The translations under genes and the position numbers were made by a program. Positions 25,614-33,339 of a stretch of DNA of 41,183 bases are shown here, in pieces. Within the stretch, counting starts at the first letter, position 1, and each line of letters begins with the position of its first letter. Origin of the DNA: Candidatus Nitrosopumilus sp. (GTDB taxonomy: Archaea > Thermoproteota > Nitrososphaeria > Nitrososphaerales > Nitrosopumilaceae); assembly GCA_029863275.1 (NCBI GenBank), contig JAOTVS010000011.1:1-41183 (forward strand), read 5' to 3'. The notes below the pieces were generated by a model. The model saw nothing but the letters and a program-made list of their open reading frames with translations, ran no database searches and was not told where the DNA came from.

Positions 25614-26413
25614 CTCTAACAAAAAGAATTATTCCATGCCTTGATGTCAAAAATGGAAGAGTAGTAAAAGGTCTTAGATTTAAATCAATTAAAGACGCAG
25701 GTGATCCCGTTGAGCTTGCAAAACAATACAGTGATGAAGGAGCAGACGAATTAGTTTTTTTAGACATTACAGCATCTGAGGAGCAACGCGAAACGATAAA
25801 GAAATTGGTAAGAAAAGTAGCATCTGTTATCAACATTCCCTTTACAGTTGGAGGGGGTGTAAAATCATTAGAGGATGCTCGAAATATTTTACTTAATGGT
25901 GCAGATAAAGTAGGCATTAACACCACTGCTGTAAAAAACCCAGAAATCCTTACCGAACTGATGAAAATTTTTGGGCGACAATGTGTAGTAGTGGCAATTG
26001 ATGCTAAAAGAAATTATGATCTCAAAGAAAACATCAATATATTTACAGAAAATGGCAAAAAGTTTTGGTTTGAGGTTTTCATTTTTGGCGGAAAAAAAGA
26101 GACGGGAATCGACGCTATAGAATGGGCAAAACAGGCACAAAAATTAGGAGCAGGGGAAATTCTCCTTACCAGCATTGATAAAGATGGAACCAAAGATGGG
26201 TATGATATTTTACTTACCAAAGAAATTGTAAACTCTACCTCAATTCCTGTAATTGCATCAGGAGGTTGTGGAAAACCTGATGATATGGTCCAAGTATTCA
26301 GAGAATCAAATGTAGATGCAGCCCTGGCAGCTTCTATATTCCATTTTCAGACTCATGGCGTAAATGGTGTCAAGCGGTATCTTAAGGACAAACAAATTCC
26401 TGTAAGGTTATAA
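25610..26413 (+). CDS. hisF: Imidazole glycerol phosphate synthase, cyclase subunit
   Basis: A 267-residue TIM barrel that uses HisH-derived ammonia to make imidazole glycerol phosphate and AICAR. It starts with RIIPCLDVKNGRVVKG, the catalytic Asp in CLDV. Further marks are VGGGVKSLEDA near residue 82-92, AIDAKRN near 128-134, TSIDKDGTKDGYD near 182-194 and ASGGCGKPDDM near 218-228. AICAR feeds back into purine synthesis. hisI follows after 22 nt. Confidence 0.97.
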   Translation: MTLTKRIIPCLDVKNGRVVKGLRFKSIKDAGDPVELAKQYSDEGADELVFLDITASEEQRETIKKLVRKVASVINIPFTVGGGVKSLEDARNILLNGADKVGINTTAVKNPEILTELMKIFGRQCVVVAIDAKRNYDLKENINIFTENGKKFWFEVFIFGGKKETGIDAIEWAKQAQKLGAGEILLTSIDKDGTKDGYDILLTKEIVNSTSIPVIASGGCGKPDDMVQVFRESNVDAALAASIFHFQTHGVNGVKRYLKDKQIPVRL

Positions 26414-26435
26414 AACACAAGATTAGAAACTTGTT

Positions 26436-26765
26436 ATGGAAAAATCCGTTGATGATATAGATTTTAAAAAAAGTGGAGGGTTGATTCCAATAATAGTTCA
26501 AGATGCAAACACCAAAGACGTCTTAACATTGGCATATTCCAACAAAGAATCACTTGAATTAACAAAAAAAACCGGAAATTCATGGTTTTGGAGTCGCTCA
26601 AGAAATAAACTTTGGATGAAGGGAGAAGAATCAGGTAATACTCAAAAGGTAAAAGAAATTCTAGTTGATTGTGATTTAGACGCAATTATTTATCTCGTAG
26701 AGCCATCAGGACCAGCTTGTCATACTGGTAAGAGAGTTTGTTTTCATAATAATTTAGAAAAATAA
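26436..26765 (+). CDS. hisI: Phosphoribosyl-AMP cyclohydrolase
   Basis: Opens the purine ring of PR-AMP. The 109-residue protein is the monofunctional form. Metal ligands are visible as DCDLD (D78, C79, D80, D82), and C95 and C102 in ACHTGKRVC. The fingerprint SWFWSRSRNKLWMKGEESGN near residues 49-68 is standard. No HisE (phosphoribosyl-ATP pyrophosphohydrolase) domain is fused, and the next gene is on the opposite strand 2 nt after the stop. HisE must therefore be elsewhere. It is the last gene of the his operon. Confidence 0.96.
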   Translation: MEKSVDDIDFKKSGGLIPIIVQDANTKDVLTLAYSNKESLELTKKTGNSWFWSRSRNKLWMKGEESGNTQKVKEILVDCDLDAIIYLVEPSGPACHTGKRVCFHNNLEK

Positions 26766-26767
26766 TT

Positions 26768-27334
26768 TTAGCATACTGGATCTATGCTTGTTCCAGGAAT
26801 AACTTTGTCTATAATTTCAAAATTCAAATTTGGATAATTTGTCCCTCTAAAAACCAGAGCCCATTTTCCCATTATGTCATCTACTGAACACAATCCACGT
26901 ACTGCTGATAATTGAGGACTCAAGTAATAATTGAATCCCTCTTTATTTGCTCCATCAAATGGAACAGTAAGGTATACTGAATAATGTGTATTATTTAGTG
27001 GCCTCATAACTGCAATTTGACCTTTCTCTTGTACACCTAATCCTCCAATTCTTAGGAAAATCTTTTCACCTATAGCGTATTGGTTTCTATCAATTTGAAA
27101 TGGTCCTGAGGTTTGCCATTCTCTTGGTAATACTTCATATTCATTTTCATCAGCAATTTTTTCAATCTCATCTAATTTCTCATCAACTTCAGGAGAATCA
27201 CTTGTTCTAATTTCTTTATCCAGAATATCTTCAATCTCCATATTTGAACTCTCATTTGACATAGTTGCCATTGCAATTACACCTACAATAATGGCAATTA
27301 CTATTGGGATTGCAATAATAATACCCTTATTCAT
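26768..27334 (-). CDS. Exported or membrane-anchored protein, unknown
   Basis: A 188-residue protein starting [22 protein letters not shown], an N-terminal signal or anchor segment. The frame could be extended 32 residues to 27430, but that would put a long non-signal leader before the hydrophobic segment. An acidic, probably coiled linker (IEDILDKEIRTSDSPEVDEKLDEIEKIADENE) leads to a beta-rich domain of ~120 residues (for example YAIGEKIFLRIGGLGV). Two cysteines, GLCSVDD and the C-terminal IDPVC, could form a disulfide outside the cell. The family looks like an extracytoplasmic protein common to this lineage; I do not know its function. It converges with hisI. Confidence 0.75.
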   Translation of the reverse strand: MNKGIIIAIPIVIAIIVGVIAMATMSNESSNMEIEDILDKEIRTSDSPEVDEKLDEIEKIADENEYEVLPREWQTSGPFQIDRNQYAIGEKIFLRIGGLGVQEKGQIAVMRPLNNTHYSVYLTVPFDGANKEGFNYYLSPQLSAVRGLCSVDDIMGKWALVFRGTNYPNLNFEIIDKVIPGTSIDPVC

Positions 27335-27491
27335 GGGATTGATTTTGGAAAAATCTCTAAAAACCTTACTCCTAATTGAAATATTTACAAAAATTTGATT
27401 TTCCCTTAAATTTTTCCAAAAAATAAGCAAGACTATGGATTTTTTCAGGAAAATCCCTTATAAACAACATTAAATTTTTGATGGATTTAGA

Positions 27492-27506
27492 TTAAGTATT
27501 ACTTAA
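27492..27506. promoter_or_regulatory. 15-bp palindrome upstream of thrC
   Basis: TTAAGTATTACTTAA is a perfect palindrome around one central base, with 7-nt arms. It lies 47 nt before the thrC TTG start. It falls between two TATA-like stretches, CTTATAAAC (27457-27465) and TTTTTTATGTA (27520-27530). If the first is used, it covers the start of transcription. If the second is used, it lies just upstream of the box. Either place suits a regulator dimer site. Confidence 0.5.
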
Positions 27507-27553
27507 CTTGATATTAGGATTTTTTATGTATGGTTTAAGGGGAAAACAAGATC

Positions 27554-28768
27554 TTGAGTAGAACTTCATTGCAATGCAGAGAATGCAAAAAGGAATATGA
27601 AACTGCATTCAAATACATTTGTGATGAATGTTTTGGGCCACTTGATGTAAAGTATAATTTTCCAAAGATTTCAAAAAATACGTTTTCTAATCGTGAGCAT
27701 ACCTACTGGAGATATTTTGAATTACTGCCAATAGAGGACAAATCAAATATCGTAAGCATTAGTGCCGGAATGACACCACTTATCAGAGCAGACAAGCTTG
27801 GAGAAAAATTGGGACTCAAGAATCTTTATATCAAAAATGATTCTGTAAATCCAACATTTTCATTCAAAGATAGGCCTGCAGGCGTTGCAATATCTAAAGC
27901 AAAAGAATTTGGATTATCTGCAGTTGGATGTGCCTCCACTGGTAATTTAGCATCAGCTACTGCAGCTCATGCTGCAAAAGGCGGATTTCCATGTCATATT
28001 TTTGCGCCAAGCGATATTGAAATGGCAAAAATAGCACAGGCATTATCATATGGTGCAAATTACATTGCAGTTGATGGAACATATGATGATGCAAATAGAA
28101 TAGCTGCGCAAATTGGTGACAGTAAAGGAATAGGAATTGTAAATATTAACATGCGTTCCCACTATGTTGAAGGCTCAAAAACCTTAGCCTTTGAAGTTGC
28201 AGAACAACTTGACTGGCAAGTACCTGATCAACTCATAGTTCCTGTAGGAAGTGGTGCAATGCTTAATGCTATTTGTAAGGGATTCGAAGAGCTACAAACA
28301 GTTTCGTTATTGGATAATGTATCAAATATGCACATGATAGCAGCACAACCACATGGATGTGCTCCCATCGTTGATGCATTTAAAAAAAATAGCAAGGATG
28401 TAATTCCAGTTGAAAACCCAGATACTATTGCAAAAAGTTTAGCCATAGGTGATCCTGGAGATGGCAGGTATGTACTCAAAAGATTACAACAGTACAATGG
28501 CTTTGCCGAAGAGTGCAATGATAAAGAAATTTTAGATGCTATACTACTTTTAGCACAAACAGAGGGTATCTTTACAGAGCCTGCAGGGGGCGTTTCAGTA
28601 TCTGTCTTGCAAAAGATGGTAGAGCAGGGGAAAATTGATTCTGGCGATAAAGTAGTGTGTTATGTGACTGGAAATGGGCTTAAAGCAACTGAATCTATCA
28701 TGCAAGTATTGCAAAAACCAAAGGTACTCAAGGCAGATGTAGCTGAAATATCGGCGGTAGTAAACTAG
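27554..28768 (+). CDS. thrC: Threonine synthase family PLP enzyme
   Basis: A fold-type II PLP enzyme of 404 residues expected to convert O-phosphohomoserine to threonine. An N-terminal zinc finger has cysteines 8, 11, 23 and 26. The PLP lysine is K105 in NPTFSFKDRPAG. CASTGNLASATAAHAA near residue 135-150, PVGSGAMLNAI near 232-242 and the late EPAGGVSVSVL are typical. The start is TTG, preceded by a weak purine-rich AAGGGGA. The stop is only 2 nt from the MoaD-E1 fusion gene. This pairing suggests coupling to a sulfur-carrier system, so a related sulfur amino acid reaction is an alternative (inference). Confidence 0.93.
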   Translation: MSRTSLQCRECKKEYETAFKYICDECFGPLDVKYNFPKISKNTFSNREHTYWRYFELLPIEDKSNIVSISAGMTPLIRADKLGEKLGLKNLYIKNDSVNPTFSFKDRPAGVAISKAKEFGLSAVGCASTGNLASATAAHAAKGGFPCHIFAPSDIEMAKIAQALSYGANYIAVDGTYDDANRIAAQIGDSKGIGIVNINMRSHYVEGSKTLAFEVAEQLDWQVPDQLIVPVGSGAMLNAICKGFEELQTVSLLDNVSNMHMIAAQPHGCAPIVDAFKKNSKDVIPVENPDTIAKSLAIGDPGDGRYVLKRLQQYNGFAEECNDKEILDAILLLAQTEGIFTEPAGGVSVSVLQKMVEQGKIDSGDKVVCYVTGNGLKATESIMQVLQKPKVLKADVAEISAVVN

Positions 28769-28770
28769 TC

Positions 28771-30111
28771 ATGGCCACCATTACATTTACAATTCCATCT
28801 GTACTAAATCAAGGTGCAGGAGAAAAGAAAACTGAAATCTCAGCTGACACTTTATTAGATGCTTTTGCAAAAATCTCTGAGGTATTAGGTGACGATTTTA
28901 AACGCCGAGTATTAGAAAATGATGGCACTCCACGTTCTCTGATTAATATTTACATTAATGGAAAAAATGCAAAATTTTCAGACGGAATGGATACTTCACT
29001 TAATGATGGTGATGATGTGTATATTTTACCTGCAGTAGCTGGCGGTTCTGGTGAGTTATCCTCAAAAGAACTTGATAGATTTTCCCGTCAAGTAATGCTT
29101 GAAGAAATTGGATATCAGGGACAACTAAAGTTAAAAAATAGTAAAATTTGTGTTGTGGGAGTTGGTGGCCTTGGAAACCCTATAACATCTCGTCTTGCAG
29201 CAATGGGTGTGGGTACTTTGCGTATAGTTGATAGAGATGTAATTGAATTATCGAATTTGCATCGACAGACAATGTTTGATGAAGATGATGTTGGTCAAAT
29301 CAAAGTTGAAGTTGCAGCAAAAAAATTACAAAAACTAAACCCTGACTGTAAAATTGAATCCCTAGCAGTTTCAGTTAATGATTATACCGCACTTGAAGTA
29401 ATTGAAGGATGTGATGTTGTAATTGATGCACTAGATAGTGTCAATGCACGATATGCATTGAACAAGGCCTGTGTGAAATTCAATATTCCATTTGTTACTG
29501 GGGCTGCAGTTGGGGTATCTGGTCAAGCATTTACAATTCTCCCTAAAACTAGTGCTTGCTATTATTGCATGTTCCCATCATTAGATGAGGATTCAATGCC
29601 CACATGTAGCATTGAGGGCGTTCATCCATCAATTCTATCAATTATTGGTGGAATAGAGGTTGCAGAAGCAGTCAAAGTGGTTTTAGGAAAAAAACCAAGT
29701 CTCTCTGAGAAAATACTACATGTAGATATTGAAAACCTTGACTTTACTACCACTAGAACATTTAGGGCAGAAGAATGTCCAGTTTGTGGAACCGGCACAC
29801 CTGAGCAAGTAGTAAAAGAAGAACTAATTCTCGAAGAACTCTGCGGAAGAAACAGAGGAAAAAGAACCTTCTCAATTACCCCAACTAGTACATTTGATCT
29901 CGACGTTGATTCTGTGACTGGAATCGCAAAGGAAAAGGGATTCCTAATTGATAATCAGGGTCAGTTGGGGTTATCCTTAAGGACAAATGAACTGTCAGTT
30001 AGTTTCATGAAAAAGGGTTCTGCCGTAATCGTTGGACCAAAAGATGAGGCAGATGCAATTTCTCTTTACAATGAGTTGTTGGGAAAAACTCTCTCAAAAC
30101 CTGCAAATTAA
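28771..30111 (+). CDS. MoaD/ThiS-like ubiquitin fold fused to E1-type adenylyltransferase (MoeB/ThiF)
   Basis: A 446-residue fusion. Residues 1-92 are a beta-grasp sulfur-carrier domain ending PAVAGG, the diglycine (91-92) being internal rather than C-terminal. Residues ~100-345 form a MoeB/ThiF/UbaA-type E1 with GVGGLG (130-135), RDVIELSNLHRQ, the zinc pairs CYYC and CPVC, and the thioester cysteine region MPTCSIEGVHP. Residues ~350-446 are an extra alpha-beta domain, not a rhodanese. Such enzymes adenylate a carrier Gly-Gly end for sulfur transfer in molybdopterin, thiamin, cysteine or tRNA thiolation. The fused carrier needs cleavage after GG to be used, or acts in cis. It follows thrC by 2 nt. 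Confidence 0.92.
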   Translation: MATITFTIPSVLNQGAGEKKTEISADTLLDAFAKISEVLGDDFKRRVLENDGTPRSLINIYINGKNAKFSDGMDTSLNDGDDVYILPAVAGGSGELSSKELDRFSRQVMLEEIGYQGQLKLKNSKICVVGVGGLGNPITSRLAAMGVGTLRIVDRDVIELSNLHRQTMFDEDDVGQIKVEVAAKKLQKLNPDCKIESLAVSVNDYTALEVIEGCDVVIDALDSVNARYALNKACVKFNIPFVTGAAVGVSGQAFTILPKTSACYYCMFPSLDEDSMPTCSIEGVHPSILSIIGGIEVAEAVKVVLGKKPSLSEKILHVDIENLDFTTTRTFRAEECPVCGTGTPEQVVKEELILEELCGRNRGKRTFSITPTSTFDLDVDSVTGIAKEKGFLIDNQGQLGLSLRTNELSVSFMKKGSAVIVGPKDEADAISLYNELLGKTLSKPAN

Positions 30112-30136
30112 ATATCATTACTTGCAAACAATTTCA

Positions 30137-30583
30137 ATGAAATCAAAGATAATTCTTACAGGCTTGTTTCTTTTAATTGTAATATCTTTGACTAATTACA
30201 CACAAGCATATCAAACAGAAATTGGAGATGGTGTTTTTATTTTTGTTCAAACATCTGTTAGAAACTCTGAAGGCCAACTAGTTGTATATCTTGAATCCTC
30301 AAAATTCACTAATCTTAATTTAGAAATGATGGAATCATTTTTAGATTTGGAGGCCTCTATAGGTAATGATCCAATAGTTACAATAAATGAAAAAGAGTAT
30401 CAAGTAATTCGTAGAGTCCACTCTATGATATTTCCAACCGAAGATTTTGTAGCTAGTACAAATTTGTCTGACAATATTGATGGACAAATTATACATCTTG
30501 CCCGATTTGCCCACGATGGTTATACAGTGTCGGCTGGAGATTCGATGGAATCAATGTGGACATTTGTCAGACCTGTCTCTTAG
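30137..30583 (+). CDS. Small secreted protein, unknown
   Basis: A 148-residue protein from the ATG at 30137 with a clear signal peptide (KSKIILTGLFLLIVISL, probable cleavage after TQA near residue 24). The mature part is acidic, with beta-like segments (GVFIFVQTSVRN, EGQLVVYLESS) and no cysteines. I do not recognise the family; a surface or periplasmic role is the most that can be said. An in-frame ATG at 30032 lies inside the preceding gene and would bury the signal peptide, so it was not used. The 3' end overlaps the convergent membrane protein gene by 17 nt. Confidence 0.75.
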   Translation: MKSKIILTGLFLLIVISLTNYTQAYQTEIGDGVFIFVQTSVRNSEGQLVVYLESSKFTNLNLEMMESFLDLEASIGNDPIVTINEKEYQVIRRVHSMIFPTEDFVASTNLSDNIDGQIIHLARFAHDGYTVSAGDSMESMWTFVRPVS

Positions 30584-31838
30584 ATAACAATACTCCAACT
30601 CCTATTGCAAAAAACACCACTAGTGGAACAAATCTGTAAGGTTGGTTTGTTTGATTTGTAAATCCAGTCAATATTGGTGCAATTAACAGCATTCCTGAAA
30701 TAAATACCATAATTGATTCTCCATGTTTTATTCCACTTTTTGAGACTAGGAACAAACCTACCATTAATGGAATCATAAATAACAAAACTAGACCATCAAA
30801 TCTTAATTGATATGAAAAAGATGTAAAACCCATCCAAAACTCTTTAGCATTGAATTCCTCTTCTGTTCCCTGGGAAGTAGAAAATCCTCCCAAAGATGCA
30901 ATACCACCTACTAAAATTATTCCAGCCGTTATTCCTGCAGTAATCATTTTTTGTTTTGTTGAAATATTACTTCTTAAAATAAAGTAAATTGACATTGGTA
31001 AAAATACCACAGTTAAGGCCTTTGAGAAAATTGACAATACATATGAGACTGGGGACAGGTACCAAAACTTGTAAACAAGATACAGCGATAGTAAATAAAA
31101 CAAAATCCAGAAATTTGTGTAAGAAACAGAAGTATCATATGCCAAAAATAAATTGCTTTGAAGTAGAATTAAAACTGAGACAATACCTGCAAATCTTTTT
31201 TGGGTGATTGTTTTGGTTAAAAAATAAGTCACCACAAGCAAAGCTGCAGATGCTAATAGTGGTATTACTTTGTCATTTCCAAATAGAACAGTTGATGACT
31301 TGAGGAAAAAATATCTCACATGAGGCTCAAATGATTTAATTTGATCTGGCTGCCACGAATCTAAACGATTTTTCACACCTACATAATCTTCAAAATTTTC
31401 TTGATTCGATAGTTCTGTTGAACTAGCAGAAATGTAAATTATCAACAATACTAGCAATATTATGAATGCAGTTTTTTTAGAAATCTCAAATGCAAATAAT
31501 TTTCTAAATAATGATGAAAGAAAGTCTGGAAGTTTATTTTTAAAATACAAAATTGTTAGACTAAATATTATGAAGCTTGATATGATTACACCCATTGACC
31601 AAACACCTGTCTCAAATGGTTCAGGAGTTACAGGATCAATTCCTGGAATTTTTACTGTGTCTGAAACAAGAATTAGGGCAGGAAAAATTACTGAAGTAAA
31701 ACTGATTAAAACAATGCTAATTGAGAAAAGAAAAACTATCCATGGGATAATCTGTTTGTTTTTTGGTTTTATTGGATCGATATCAGTTTTTTCTATTTTA
31801 TCAGACGACTCCTTTCTTTTCTTTTCTGCTCTTTTCAC
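30567..31838 (-). CDS. Polytopic membrane protein, GT-C glycosyltransferase-like
   Basis: A 423-residue protein with a basic cytoplasmic N-terminus (KRAEKKRKESSDK) and about 10-11 hydrophobic segments. The arrangement resembles GT-C transferases of the GT39/PMT kind, which use lipid-linked sugars outside the membrane. There is an early long loop (about residues 148-178) with acidic residues, then FEPHVRYFFLKSSTVLFG, similar to the HPPLYY-LFG motif. A helix pair LLASAALLVVTYFLTKTI plus RFAGIVSVLILLQSNLF follows. The catalytic acid cannot be assigned with certainty. It is adjacent to, but divergent from, orc1. A role in protein or lipid glycosylation is likely but inferred. Confidence 0.7.
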   Translation of the reverse strand: MKRAEKKRKESSDKIEKTDIDPIKPKNKQIIPWIVFLFSISIVLISFTSVIFPALILVSDTVKIPGIDPVTPEPFETGVWSMGVIISSFIIFSLTILYFKNKLPDFLSSLFRKLFAFEISKKTAFIILLVLLIIYISASSTELSNQENFEDYVGVKNRLDSWQPDQIKSFEPHVRYFFLKSSTVLFGNDKVIPLLASAALLVVTYFLTKTITQKRFAGIVSVLILLQSNLFLAYDTSVSYTNFWILFYLLSLYLVYKFWYLSPVSYVLSIFSKALTVVFLPMSIYFILRSNISTKQKMITAGITAGIILVGGIASLGGFSTSQGTEEEFNAKEFWMGFTSFSYQLRFDGLVLLFMIPLMVGLFLVSKSGIKHGESIMVFISGMLLIAPILTGFTNQTNQPYRFVPLVVFFAIGVGVLLSKRQV

Positions 31839-31936
31839 TGGACTTTAGAAAATTCGGACGTATTTGTTATTTTATCTTTTCAAGATGAACTGCGAATTTT
31901 AGTTTTCTCGTTTAGATAATTCTCTAAAGATCAATA

Positions 31937-31969
31937 ACCTTATAAGGTATTATACCGTACCATACGGTA
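31937..31969 (+). promoter_or_regulatory. Nested palindromes over the orc1/cdc6 promoter
   Basis: ACCTTATAAGGT (31937-31948) is a perfect 12-bp palindrome holding the likely TATA box. TACCGTACCATACGGTA (31953-31969) is a 7-bp inverted repeat around CCA. Half-sites GGTA and TACC also pair across 31946-31956. The second repeat covers the expected transcription start, 13 nt before the GTG codon. This looks like a repressor or Orc1 autoregulation site, or part of an origin; binding is not shown. Confidence 0.6.
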
Positions 31970-31981
31970 AGAGAGTTATAT

Positions 31982-33298
31982 GTGTTGCCAGTGGAATTAA
32001 CTAAACAAAAGATCAAGGACTTACGCACAAAAATAGAAAAGAAAAACTCTGTATTTTCCAAAAAAAGATTTCTAGATTCAATGTTTTTACCATCAAAAAT
32101 AATTGGGAGGGAGAACGAATCAGAGATTCTTTTGAAACATATTTTGAGTCTTAAAGATGGGTTTGTTGTACCCTTTGTTTCAGTTTATGGAAGAAGCGGT
32201 TCTGGCAAATCCACTGTTGTAAAATTTGTCTGCGAAAATTTGAGGGATATTATTTCATTTCGATTTGTCAATCTTAGAAAAGCAAAAACGGTATTTGGAT
32301 GCACAAATATGATTCTATCAAGTCTTGGAGACAAATCACTTAGCAGTGCTCAAGGTCTTAACAAAGCCATTGATTGTATTCAAGAACAAATTGAATCAAT
32401 TTTGAAAAAAGAAAACAACAAGTTTTTTGTTCTGATACTTGATGAATATGATGTAATATTTTCTGATCCGCGAAGTAATCCATCAGACTTTGTATACAAA
32501 CTATTACAAATGGAGGAAAACTTGAGGGAAAAAGGATTATGGAACTGTACTATTACTATATCAAATAATTCATTGCAAGAGCATGATCTTGATGATCGAG
32601 TAAAATCAAGAATGGGCGGAGCGTCTGTAGCCTTTGCGCCATACCCCCAGTCTGATGTGTTTGGAATTTTACAGGATAGAGCAAAAAAAGCATTTAAAAT
32701 TAAAATATCAAAAGAGGTTTTGGAATATTGCTCACAACTATCCTCATCTGACCACGGAGATGCAAGACGTGCATTAGATTTTTTGAGAACCGCAGGTGAA
32801 ATTTGTAATGGGACTCAAATTACTAAAGGTGATATTGACTCTGCTCAAAAGTATCTGCAAAAAGACAAAGCGCAAGAAATTGTTTCCAGTGCAACATATC
32901 ATATGAGATGTGTTGTAGCTTCAATCTGTTCTCTGGCAATAGTTAATGAACAATCCTGGGCTGCTACTTCTTCTATATACAAAAAGTACACAGAAATTGT
33001 ATCAAAAGATGATAAACCTCTTTCATACAGACGTATATCTGATCTTTTAGTAGAACTTGAAAATTCTGGTCTTGTAGTCTCTCGAGCGTATTCTCGTGGA
33101 CGAAATGGATATGGAAAAGAATACAAGCTAAAGGTATCGCCTGAACTAGTAGGACCTGAAGTAAATCAAGAATTCTATGAATCGCTGATAAAACGTAAAG
33201 TCGAGATTGATAGGAATAAAGAGATTCAGAAAACCCTACAATCTTTGGATAAAAAACCCAATTGGTATCGCTATTCCAATTTATTAGAAAATCTTTAA
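31982..33298 (+). CDS. orc1: Orc1/Cdc6 replication initiator ATPase
   Basis: The archaeal origin-binding and helicase-loading AAA+ protein. The 438-residue sequence has Walker A GRSGSGKST (residues 70-78), Walker B LILDEYDVI with D154/E155, and sensor 1 ITISNN near 193. Sensor 2 is in GDARRALDFLRTAG near 260. A C-terminal winged helix (~340-415), with RISDLLVELENSGLV, binds DNA. The start is GTG at 31982, preceded by palindromes that overlap its promoter. Archaeal origins often lie beside orc1/cdc6 genes, but no AT-rich unwinding element with clear origin boxes was identified in the 143-nt upstream gap. Confidence 0.95.
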   Translation: MLPVELTKQKIKDLRTKIEKKNSVFSKKRFLDSMFLPSKIIGRENESEILLKHILSLKDGFVVPFVSVYGRSGSGKSTVVKFVCENLRDIISFRFVNLRKAKTVFGCTNMILSSLGDKSLSSAQGLNKAIDCIQEQIESILKKENNKFFVLILDEYDVIFSDPRSNPSDFVYKLLQMEENLREKGLWNCTITISNNSLQEHDLDDRVKSRMGGASVAFAPYPQSDVFGILQDRAKKAFKIKISKEVLEYCSQLSSSDHGDARRALDFLRTAGEICNGTQITKGDIDSAQKYLQKDKAQEIVSSATYHMRCVVASICSLAIVNEQSWAATSSIYKKYTEIVSKDDKPLSYRRISDLLVELENSGLVVSRAYSRGRNGYGKEYKLKVSPELVGPEVNQEFYESLIKRKVEIDRNKEIQKTLQSLDKKPNWYRYSNLLENL

Positions 33299-33310
33299 CT
33301 TTTACAAATT

Positions 33311-33318
33311 CATATATT
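33311..33318 (+). promoter_or_regulatory. TATA box of the phosphosugar isomerase gene
   Basis: CATATATT is centred about 26 nt before the ATG at 33340, just after the orc1 stop. The spacing indicates a leaderless transcript. Confidence 0.5.
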
Positions 33319-33339
33319 GTAATTTTTGAATAAATTATA

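Noticed and set aside
25525-25926. Minus-strand 133-codon open frame across the hisA/hisF junction
   Set aside because: It is antisense to two conserved enzymes and has shadow-type composition.
27335-27430. 32-residue N-terminal extension of the membrane-anchored protein
   Set aside because: It would place a basic, non-conserved-looking leader in front of a clear signal/anchor segment that begins at an ATG of its own (27334).
30032-30136. Upstream start for the small secreted protein inside the MoaD-E1 gene
   Set aside because: The extension overlaps a conserved gene and would hide the signal peptide that begins at the ATG at 30137.
31839-31981. Replication origin upstream of orc1
   Set aside because: The gap is only 143 nt, and although palindromes are present, no recognisable archaeal origin recognition box set or long unwinding element was identified; recorded as a regulatory element instead.
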